5,034 nt of DNA, taken from the NCBI GenBank assembly GCA_029239415.1, contig JAQZAY010000278.1, forward strand, positions 1 through 5,034, written 5' to 3'. The translations under genes were made by a program, and so were the position numbers. Numbering within the stretch: the first letter of the stretch is position 1; each line of letters starts with the position of its first letter. The notes under the pieces are model-generated. The model saw only the letters and a list, made by a program, of their open reading frames with translations. It did no database searches and was not told where the DNA came from. Shown here one piece after another: positions 1-5,034 of the stretch. The DNA comes from Pseudomonas sp. Lineage in GTDB: Bacteria; Pseudomonadota; Gammaproteobacteria; Pseudomonadales; Pseudomonadaceae.

Positions 1-858
1 CTGGACGAGCAGCTGAACCTGATCCTGCGCGGCGGCAGCATGGAACGTGCGCTGGACGACCTGAGTTTCGATGTCGATGGAGAGGCGCGGCTGCTGTCGT
101 ACAGCCTGACGCCTGTGACCCACACCCAGGGCAATATCCTTGGCGCGGTCATGGTGCTGCACGATGTGACCGAGCAGCGCGCCTTCGCGCGCGTGCGCAG
201 CGAGTTTGTCCTGCGTGCATCCCACGAACTGCGTACGCCGGTGACGGGCATGCACATGGCCTTCGGGCTGTTGCAGGAGCGCGTGCATTTTCCCGAGCAG
301 AGCCGCGAGGCGGACCTGCTCATGACGGTGAACGAAGAAATGCAGCGCTTGATGCAGTTGATCAATGACCTGCTCAACTTCTCTCGCTACCAGAACGGTC
401 TGCAGAAGCTGGTATTGGCCCCCTGTGCGCTGGATGACCTGCTGCAACGCGCCTACGAGCGTTTCGCCAGCCGTGCCCATGAGCTGGGCATTACGCTGAC
501 CGTCGAGCTGACCGAAGGGCTGCCGCGCCTGCACGTGGATGCAGGACAGCTGGATCGGGTGCTGGACAACCTGCTGGAAAATGCCCTGCGACATACCGCG
601 GAAAACGGTCACATCCGCTTGCAGGCGCGTCGCCACGCCGAGCGGGTGATCATCAGCGTCGAAGACAACGGTGAGGGCATTGCCTACGGCCAGCAGGGGC
701 GGATCTTCGAGCCTTTCGTGCAGGTGGGCCGCAAGAAGGGCGGAGCCGGTCTGGGCCTGGCGCTGTGCAAGGAAATCGTGCAACTGCACGGTGGCCGCAT
801 GGGCGTCTATTCACGGCCTGGGCAAGGCACCCAGTTCTACATGACCCTGTCGATCTAG
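1..858 (+). CDS. kinB: Sensor histidine kinase, KinB-like, C-terminal part (5' end outside window)
   Basis: This is the last 285 codons of a two-component sensor kinase, open from base 1 and ending at TAG 856-858. Residues here count from the first base. Residues 1 to about 62 look like the end of a PAS domain. The HisKA dimerisation domain carries the H-box SHELRTP with the phosphoacceptor His75; the HELRT arrangement (ExxT after His) is the motif tied to phosphatase activity in this class. The ATPase domain has an N-box Asn194 (LLENALRHT), a G1 box DNGEGI from Asp222, an F-box RIFEPF at 234-239 and a G2 box GGAGLGLAL from 247, so it appears catalytically intact. The sensor and membrane segments would lie upstream. 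The name KinB rests on recognition of the sequence and on the neighbouring AmpDh2-type amidase and GGDEF genes. In Pseudomonas, KinB acts with the response regulator AlgB, encoded just upstream, on alginate and virulence control. Another PAS-containing kinase remains possible because algB is not visible. Confidence 0.85.
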   Translation: MDEQLNLILRGGSMERALDDLSFDVDGEARLLSYSLTPVTHTQGNILGAVMVLHDVTEQRAFARVRSEFVLRASHELRTPVTGMHMAFGLLQERVHFPEQSREADLLMTVNEEMQRLMQLINDLLNFSRYQNGLQKLVLAPCALDDLLQRAYERFASRAHELGITLTVELTEGLPRLHVDAGQLDRVLDNLLENALRHTAENGHIRLQARRHAERVIISVEDNGEGIAYGQQGRIFEPFVQVGRKKGGAGLGLALCKEIVQLHGGRMGVYSRPGQGTQFYMTLSI

Positions 859-886
859 GCGGACGTCGCGAGCGCTGTCCGCGCTC
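859..886. terminator. Hairpin between convergent kinase and EAL gene ends
   Basis: The convergent stops are separated by only 26 bp. This gap holds a perfect 6-bp stem GAGCGC (870-875) / GCGCTC (881-886) with a 5-nt loop. An alternative stem GCGGAC (859-864) / GTCCGC (877-882) has a 12-nt loop and cannot form at the same time. Neither is followed by a T-run on either strand, so it is not a classical intrinsic terminator. It may be a bidirectional pause or an RNA 3'-end structure. The function is inferred from position. Confidence 0.35.
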
Positions 887-2504
887 AGGCTTCGTCGCCC
901 GCACGCCGGCCAGCGCGGCGCCGGCCCTTGGTGATCAGTTCCTTGAACTGGCGCGCATTCAAAGCCTGTGCAAACAGCCAACCCTGGCCATAGTCGACGC
1001 CTTCGCTTTCGAGCAACAACGCCTGGGCCTCGTGCTCGATGCCTTCGGCGATCACGCGCAGATCCAGGGCATGGGCCATGCGAATGATGTGGGGTGCCAC
1101 ACCACTGCTTTCGGCGTCATCGCCCAGGGCGTCGATGAACGCCTTGTCGATTTTCAGGCAGTCCACGGGCAGGCTTTGCAGGTAGGCCAGGCTGCAGTAG
1201 CCGGTGCCGAAATCATCGATCAATACCGTATGACCGACATCGCGAAGGGCCTGAAGGTTTTCGCGCGCCACGTCGACGTCGATCAGGGAGCGTTCGGTGA
1301 CCTCGAAGGCGATCTGCTCGGGTGCCACGCGATAGATCGCCAGCAGTTGGGCCACCACCTCACCGATACGCGGCACGGTGACGTCGCACGCGGCCAGGTT
1401 CACCGAGATGTACAGGTGCGGATTGGCTCGCAACAGGTGGCTGAGCTGCTCCAGCGACTGCTGCAGGACGAAATCGGTGATCTGCCGGATCTGCCCGCTG
1501 TGCTCGGCCAGTGGAATGAACAGCTCCGGGCTGGTGAGGGTACCGTCGGGTCGGCGCCAGCGTACCAAGGCCTCGGCACCGACACAGCGCCGATTGCTCA
1601 GATCGAAGATCGGCTGGTAGAGCACCTGCAGTTCACCGCGGCGCAACGCACCGTGCAACTCGCCACCCATCGAGCGGCGCTGAGTGATCAGCTGCAGGAC
1701 CAGCCAGCCAATGCACAGGGCCACCACCAGGCTGACCGGAAACAGCAGCCACAACAGGGTATTGAATATGGGCAGTTCCTTGCTGCGCGGCGCAATCAGC
1801 ACCAACTGAAAGTCCGGGGACTTGGTGGACATGCGGTAGATCAGCCGGTCCGACGTTACCTGCAGGGCATCCACCGCATCGGCGCGCCAGCCCGAGGCCG
1901 GCGGCCAGGGCTGCTCGGAGCCGAGCACGGGGATCGCCCGGCGGCCTTGATCCAGAACCACCAGCAGGCTGCCACCGGCGGGCAGATCGACCACATCGCT
2001 CAAGTGCCCTCGGGAGGTCGAGACCCGGAACGGCCCGCGTCCGAGCATCAGCGCGGCCCAGTTGTCATTGCGTTGGGTAGTGGTGTTGAGCCAATAACTG
2101 TAGGTGGAACCCTGGATGTCCGGGGGGCGACTCAGGCTGGCGACGTCCTTGCCACGGCGATTGGAGCAGCGCTGGGCGCCGTCGATGAACGCGGCCTCGA
2201 ATACGAAGCGGTTATCGAAGCCGATCTTCTCCAGGGCGTCCATCATCTGCGGGCCGCAATGGCGGACGGGTTGCGCCTGCAACGCATCGACCCCCTCGCG
2301 CAATTGACCGAACACCTGCTCCAGACGCACCAGGAACCGTTCGCCGCTGGCATTCATCTGCTGCCTTTCGCTGAGCTGAAGCTGATGCATGATCAACGCA
2401 AAACTGGCCGCGAACAGCAACAGCGCGCTGGCCAGTGCGGCAAGCATGGCCAGCGCCCAGGGGCGGTACAGAAGACTGCGGAGCTGCGGGAAAACGGCGG
2501 CCAT
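885..2504 (-). CDS. CSS-motif EAL domain c-di-GMP phosphodiesterase, membrane-bound
   Basis: A 539-residue inner-membrane protein predicted to hydrolyse c-di-GMP to pGpG. A short cytoplasmic start is followed by TM1 (about 16-38), a periplasmic region (about 39-249), TM2 (about 250-271) and a cytoplasmic EAL domain (about 285-525). The periplasmic part has just two cysteines, Cys83 and Cys113, the latter in CSN, matching the CSS-motif sensor of E. coli PdeC-type enzymes, where a disulphide restrains activity. The EAL domain keeps the expected catalytic residues: E311-A-L, Asn369, Glu401 and Glu404 of EVTE, Asp430-Asp431 of DDFGTG, Lys451, Glu487 of AEGIE and Gln507, so it should be active. 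Variations are YCSL for the usual YSSL and FAQAL where family members usually have a proline. The tail is Arg-rich (GRRRAGRRAG). An in-frame TGA at 2511-2513 makes ATG 2502-2504 the first possible ATG start. It converges with the kinase gene and lies downstream of the amidase on the same strand. I give no gene symbol because I do not know a fixed name. Confidence 0.92.
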   Translation of the reverse strand: MAAVFPQLRSLLYRPWALAMLAALASALLLFAASFALIMHQLQLSERQQMNASGERFLVRLEQVFGQLREGVDALQAQPVRHCGPQMMDALEKIGFDNRFVFEAAFIDGAQRCSNRRGKDVASLSRPPDIQGSTYSYWLNTTTQRNDNWAALMLGRGPFRVSTSRGHLSDVVDLPAGGSLLVVLDQGRRAIPVLGSEQPWPPASGWRADAVDALQVTSDRLIYRMSTKSPDFQLVLIAPRSKELPIFNTLLWLLFPVSLVVALCIGWLVLQLITQRRSMGGELHGALRRGELQVLYQPIFDLSNRRCVGAEALVRWRRPDGTLTSPELFIPLAEHSGQIRQITDFVLQQSLEQLSHLLRANPHLYISVNLAACDVTVPRIGEVVAQLLAIYRVAPEQIAFEVTERSLIDVDVARENLQALRDVGHTVLIDDFGTGYCSLAYLQSLPVDCLKIDKAFIDALGDDAESSGVAPHIIRMAHALDLRVIAEGIEHEAQALLLESEGVDYGQGWLFAQALNARQFKELITKGRRRAGRRAGDEA

Positions 2505-2510
2505 CGAGAA

Positions 2511-2517
2511 TCATCCA
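2511..2517 (-). promoter_or_regulatory. Weak ribosome binding site of the EAL gene
   Basis: The minus strand reads TGGATGA just before the EAL start, with GGA placed 9 nt from ATG 2504. It is the only purine-rich stretch at a workable distance and only partly matches the anti-Shine-Dalgarno sequence. It supports ATG 2504 as the start but predicts modest translation. The TGA that closes the frame upstream lies inside it. Confidence 0.35.
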
Positions 2518-2531
2518 GTCGGGGGCATCAA

Positions 2532-2540
2532 TGTATAGCA
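2532..2540 (-). promoter_or_regulatory. Candidate extended -10 promoter for the EAL gene
   Basis: The minus strand reads TGCTATACA, an extended -10 element (TGn followed by TATACA, four of six matches to TATAAT). It lies 27 nt upstream of the EAL ATG, giving an expected leader of roughly 20 nt. No -35 hexamer is visible 16-18 bp upstream, where the DNA is the GC-rich hairpin, but extended -10 promoters can do without one. If real, the EAL gene can be transcribed independently of the amidase. Confidence 0.4.
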
Positions 2541-2554
2541 ACAGGATGGCGATT

Positions 2555-2572
2555 GGCCCGCGCTTTCGGGCC
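2555..2572 (-). terminator. GC hairpin after the amidase gene
   Basis: A perfect 6-bp GC stem (GGCCCG 2555-2560 / CGGGCC 2567-2572) with a 6-nt loop lies about 20 nt beyond the amidase stop. On the minus strand it is followed by AATCGCC and not by a T-run, so it is a weak intrinsic terminator at best. It could act as a pause, a partial terminator or a 3'-end stabiliser, allowing some read-through into the EAL gene. Confidence 0.4.
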
Positions 2573-2592
2573 CATCAACGTGAAATCCATCG

Positions 2593-3366
2593 TTACCTGC
2601 TGTTGAGCGCCTGCAGGATCGCGGCGCTTTGTGCATCCGGCTCGCCGTCGAAGCGTTGAGGGCGGAAGTGCATCTGGAAGGCCGCGATCACATGCCGCGT
2701 GGCGACGTCCAGCTCGCCGCTCTGGACCACGTTGTAACCCAGTCGGGCCAGCTGCTGCTGATACCACGAGATGCTTGGCGGGCTGACCTGGAAGCGGGCC
2801 TGATTGCGCGCCACGGCTTGCGCATCGGGCCAGATGCCCAGGCCCTGCTCGGCCAGGCGCTGCCAGGGAAACATCGGCCCCGGATCGGTCTTGCGCAGCG
2901 GGGCGATATCGCTGTGGCCGATGATGTTGCGCGGGGCGATGCCGTTGCGCTGGACGATATCCTTGAGCAGCGCGATCACCGCCTGGATCTGCGCTTCGCT
3001 GTAGGGGTACCAGACACGACCGTTCGGGGTGTCCTTGTAGCCGGGATTGACGATTTCGATGCCGATGGAGCTGGAGTTGAGCCAGGTCCGGCCATCCCAC
3101 TGGCTGTCGCCGGCATGCCAGGCACGCTGGCTCTCGTCCACCAATTGGTAGACCGTGGCCGAGCGATCGCCGATCAGGTAGTGACTGCTGACTTCCCCGT
3201 GGGTCAGCAATTGCAGGGACCGCGCCTCGTCGGCCGAGGTGTAGTGCAGCACCACGAATTGCACGCGGTTGTCGTGATTCGCGGAAGGGTGACTGCGGTC
3301 GATGCTCAAACCGTTCGAGCAACCAGCCAGTACCAGCAGGGATAGGGCAACTAGGAGCAACTTCAT
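2593..3366 (-). CDS. ampDh2: Lipoprotein N-acetylmuramoyl-L-alanine amidase, AmpDh2-type
   Basis: A zinc amidase that cuts the bond between (anhydro)MurNAc and L-Ala in peptidoglycan and its turnover fragments, anchored in the outer membrane and facing the periplasm. It is 257 residues, close to P. aeruginosa AmpDh2 (about 259). The start MKLLLVALSLLVLAGC is a lipoprotein signal with lipobox LAGC and lipidated Cys16; Ser17 at the +2 position favours outer-membrane sorting. The Amidase_2 domain (about 33-170) has the zinc ligands His41 (VLHYT), His151 (GHSDIAP) and Asp161 (KTDPGP), with Glu104 and Lys159 as likely catalytic residues. The C-terminal part (about 195-253) looks like a peptidoglycan-binding fold. 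ATG 3364-3366 is chosen because it places the signal peptide at the N terminus; the frame runs 41 codons further to a TTG at 3489, but that would bury the signal. No Shine-Dalgarno is seen before ATG 3366, which is odd. AmpD paralogues in Pseudomonas influence AmpC beta-lactamase induction by removing muropeptide inducers. AmiD is the equivalent in enteric bacteria. Confidence 0.93.
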   Translation of the reverse strand: MKLLLVALSLLVLAGCSNGLSIDRSHPSANHDNRVQFVVLHYTSADEARSLQLLTHGEVSSHYLIGDRSATVYQLVDESQRAWHAGDSQWDGRTWLNSSSIGIEIVNPGYKDTPNGRVWYPYSEAQIQAVIALLKDIVQRNGIAPRNIIGHSDIAPLRKTDPGPMFPWQRLAEQGLGIWPDAQAVARNQARFQVSPPSISWYQQQLARLGYNVVQSGELDVATRHVIAAFQMHFRPQRFDGEPDAQSAAILQALNSR

Positions 3367-3370
3367 GGGA

Positions 3371-3442
3371 AGGTCACATGCAGGTTGTAGGAAAAGAGCG
3401 TGAGCATAGCCTAGCTGGTGGCTCGGATTGAGGTGACATGCA
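3371..3442. repeat. Pair of 12-bp near-identical direct repeats, 60 bp apart
   Basis: The plus strand has AGGTCACATGCA at 3371-3382 and AGGTGACATGCA at 3431-3442, matching at 11 of 12 bases with starts exactly 60 bp apart. They flank the candidate -10 of the amidase gene. They could be paired operator half-sites or chance. The second copy runs into the palindrome CATGCATG (3437-3444). Confidence 0.4.
3403..3408 (-). promoter_or_regulatory. Candidate -10 element of the amidase gene
   Basis: The minus strand reads GGC then TATGCT, matching four of six positions of TATAAT, 36 nt upstream of ATG 3366. No convincing -35 hexamer lies 17 bp further upstream. It would allow the amidase to be transcribed apart from the cyclase gene. 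The support is the single hexamer and its position only. Confidence 0.3.
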
Positions 3443-3446
3443 TGAC

Positions 3447-3481
3447 GCCTCGTTGCCGAATGTTGCGTACACGTTCGAGGC
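3447..3481 (-). terminator. Inverted repeat downstream of the cyclase gene
   Basis: GCCTCG (3447-3452) and CGAGGC (3476-3481) form a perfect 6-bp stem around a 23-nt loop that starts 4 nt past the cyclase stop. An overlapping inner pairing CGAA (3457-3460) / TTCG (3474-3477) is possible. The loop is long and no T-run follows, so termination is uncertain and the cyclase and amidase could still be co-transcribed. Confidence 0.28.
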
Positions 3482-3485
3482 AGGC

Positions 3486-5034
3486 TCAAGGCGCCTGTTC
3501 GATCTGGTTGCGTCCAGCTTCCTTGGCACGGTACAGCGCCTGGTCGGCACGCTTGAGCACCTGACTGGCGTTTTCACCCGATTTGAACACCGCCACACCG
3601 GCAGACATCGTCACGGTGACGCGCTCGCCCTTGAAATGGAAAGGGCATTGTTCCACCGCTGCACGCAGGCGTTCGAGCAAGCGACTGCCGCCGCTCAGAT
3701 CGCTGCCGGGCATCAGCAGGGCGAACTCCTCGCCACCGAAGCGGGCGATGAAATCGTCGCCGCGCAGGCCTTTGCGCAGGACGTTGGCGATGATCTTCAG
3801 GACCTTGTCGCCGGCCTGATGGCCATAGGTGTCGTTGATCGACTTGAAATGGTCCAGATCCAGAATGGCCAGCAGCAGGCCCGTGCCGGTTTGTTGCAGG
3901 CGCCCATGCTCCAGCGCCAGCCGCTCGTTCCAGGCGGCTCGATTGGGCAAGCCGGTGAGCGGGTCGAGCAACGCCTTGTGGCGCTGCTGTTCGAGCTTGT
4001 CGCGGTAATCGTGTGCTTCGCGCTCCATGCTGGTCACTCGCTCGCCGAGACCCTGCAGGCGCGCGGCGATTTCCTGCTCGCGGGCCTCGCGCTGCAGACG
4101 GTGCTGTTCCATGCTGGCCAGCAGGCCTTCGAGGCGGCTTTCAAGCACTTGCTTGAGGCCATCGATGTCGGTGGCGCCGCGCATGCTGGTCTGCAGACCG
4201 TCGACGTGTTCGCGCAATACATCGTCCAGCGCCAGGGCGGCGCTGCGCGATTCGACATGGTCGCCATGGGTGAGCTGCAACTGACGCTGGAAATTCTCCA
4301 GACGTTGATTGAGCTGCTGCAGGTAGCGCTCGAATTCCTGCTGGCTGCCGTCGTTGACGGCCAGCATCAATATGGCGAGCTCATCCAGCACCGGCAACAG
4401 CTCGTACCAGTTCAGCCCCCGCTGGATGCGCGCATGCATGGCCTGGGCCTGAGCCATGTAGCGCTCGGGCAGGGTCAATTCGCTCAGCAGTTCGAGCAAG
4501 GTGGTTTCGATATGGCTGGCCACGCTGCTGTAGGGTGGCTCAAGGCTGGCGGGTAGGGCGTAGAAGGCTTGCTCGTCGGTCAAGTTACTGTCGAGCACTT
4601 CCATCTGTTCGATGGGCTGCTCGTTGGACTGTTCGGTAGGCTCCTCGACAGGCTGCTCGGTCGGCTCGGTGATGACGGGCGATGCGACGGCCTCGGCATC
4701 GCTGGCCACCGGCTCCACAGTGTCAGTGCTGCTAGCGGGCAGGGTTGGATGGGGCTCTACGGGTTGAACGCGAACGGGCTCAGGCTCAGGCTCGGCAACG
4801 GATGACAACTCTACTGGTGGTGCTTCCGGTGCTTCTTGTACTTCTGCCACTTCGGGCTGCGCCATAGTTGCTGGAGGCACCGAGTTCGGCACCGGCGACG
4901 CATCCTGCATGGGCTGGAGCAAGCCCGCATCGACTGCATCGGGACTGCCGAACAGACGCTGCAGCAAGCCCGCCCGTGGCGCGCGCAACGGTCGGTCGAG
5001 GGTATTGAGTGCCCGCTCCTGCAGACCACTGAGC
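3486..5034 (-). CDS. dgcH: GGDEF diguanylate cyclase, cytoplasmic-looking (5' end outside window)
   Basis: An enzyme predicted to make c-di-GMP from two GTP. The frame is open to the window edge, giving 515 complete codons; the TTG at 4988 is not a convincing start because the protein-like sequence continues upstream. Residues count from the first complete codon. About 16-58 is unassigned, 59-145 is a Pro/Glu/Gln/Val linker, and 170-350 is mostly helical with heptad-like stretches and no membrane segment. The GGDEF domain (about 352-513) contains DPLTGLPNR (357-365), the metal-site Asp392, GHQAGD ending at Asp409, and the active-site signature GGEEF at 433-437 (bases 3723-3737). An inhibitory I-site RxxD (RGDD, 424-427) sits exactly five residues before GGEEF, so product feedback is expected. 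All of this points to an active cyclase. The symbol follows the P. aeruginosa gene PA5487 near ampDh2, which I recall as dgcH. The GGDEF call is firm; the orthology is an inference from gene order. Confidence 0.9.
   Translation of the reverse strand, partial: LSGLQERALNTLDRPLRAPRAGLLQRLFGSPDAVDAGLLQPMQDASPVPNSVPPATMAQPEVAEVQEAPEAPPVELSSVAEPEPEPVRVQPVEPHPTLPASSTDTVEPVASDAEAVASPVITEPTEQPVEEPTEQSNEQPIEQMEVLDSNLTDEQAFYALPASLEPPYSSVASHIETTLLELLSELTLPERYMAQAQAMHARIQRGLNWYELLPVLDELAILMLAVNDGSQQEFERYLQQLNQRLENFQRQLQLTHGDHVESRSAALALDDVLREHVDGLQTSMRGATDIDGLKQVLESRLEGLLASMEQHRLQREAREQEIAARLQGLGERVTSMEREAHDYRDKLEQQRHKALLDPLTGLPNRAAWNERLALEHGRLQQTGTGLLLAILDLDHFKSINDTYGHQAGDKVLKIIANVLRKGLRGDDFIARFGGEEFALLMPGSDLSGGSRLLERLRAAVEQCPFHFKGERVTVTMSAGVAVFKSGENASQVLKRADQALYRAKEAGRNQIEQAP
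4605..4667 (-). other. Degenerate acidic repeat inside the cyclase linker
   Basis: The linker contains two EPTEQ copies, and EQPVE followed by EQPIE, within 21 codons. The wider stretch at 4599-4859 is rich in Glu, Pro, Val and Gln and nearly free of basic residues. It reads as an intrinsically disordered spacer between an N-terminal segment and the helical region, and it is a place where in-frame repeat gain or loss between strains would be tolerated. Confidence 0.55.

Noticed and set aside
765..2606. Long plus-strand open frame of 613 codons opposite the EAL gene
   Set aside because: It mirrors the EAL gene, shows no recognisable domain and has a Gln/His/Arg/Gly-rich composition typical of antisense frames in high-GC DNA. 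The minus strand has full EAL motifs.
2528..3322. Minus-strand frame of 264 codons overlapping the amidase in another frame
   Set aside because: It is Arg/Pro/Gln rich, overlaps a gene with clear zinc-amidase motifs, and has no signal or domain.
3371..3385. TGTGA half-site resembling a CRP/Vfr site before the amidase
   Set aside because: The second half-site at the required spacing is missing, so a single TGTGA is not enough support.
3438..4556. Plus-strand open frame of 372 codons opposite the cyclase gene
   Set aside because: It is the shadow of the GGDEF gene, with no motif of its own and a Gln/Ala/Leu-rich antisense composition.
4986..4988. TTG as the start of the diguanylate cyclase
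   Set aside because: The frame continues without a stop to the window edge with protein-like sequence (ERALNTLDRPL), so the gene is treated as truncated by the window.
1..5034. A previously undescribed defence, mobile or RNA-based system
   Set aside because: All long stretches are filled by recognisable chromosomal genes, the gaps are 26, 88 and 119 bp, and there are no transposases, integrases, repeat arrays or tRNA-like sequences.

Overview
The window is a high-GC, tightly packed stretch of chromosome that looks like Pseudomonas. The support is the gene content and order: a KinB-like sensor kinase, then an AmpDh2-type lipoprotein amidase, then a GGDEF diguanylate cyclase. From memory this matches the algB-kinB-ampDh2-(GGDEF) neighbourhood of P. 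aeruginosa (PA5483-PA5487) and its relatives. I cannot fix the species from sequence alone.

Layout. Bases 1-858 (+) hold the C-terminal half of a histidine kinase whose start lies before the window. It ends 26 bp from the stop of a convergent gene, 885-2504 (-), which encodes a membrane-anchored c-di-GMP phosphodiesterase with a periplasmic CSS-type sensor and an EAL domain. An 88-bp gap follows with a GC hairpin and a candidate extended -10 promoter. Next is 2593-3366 (-), an outer-membrane lipoprotein N-acetylmuramoyl-L-alanine amidase. A 119-bp gap holds a hairpin, a candidate -10 and a near-perfect 12-bp direct repeat. The last gene, 3486-5034 (-), is a diguanylate cyclase whose 5' end runs off the window. 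The three minus-strand genes are co-oriented.

How they may work together. The cyclase makes c-di-GMP and the EAL protein breaks it down, so opposing enzymes bracket a peptidoglycan-recycling amidase, beside the kinase that with AlgB controls alginate and other traits. A shared link to cell-envelope state is an inference from neighbourhood only. Nothing here amounts to a clearly new biological system. The points most worth checking are the insertion of the CSS-EAL gene between kinB and ampDh2, the hidden lipoprotein start of the amidase, the CSN variant of the CSS motif, the acidic linker of the cyclase, and the small intergenic repeats and hairpins. No RNA gene, CRISPR array, insertion sequence or attachment site was seen.
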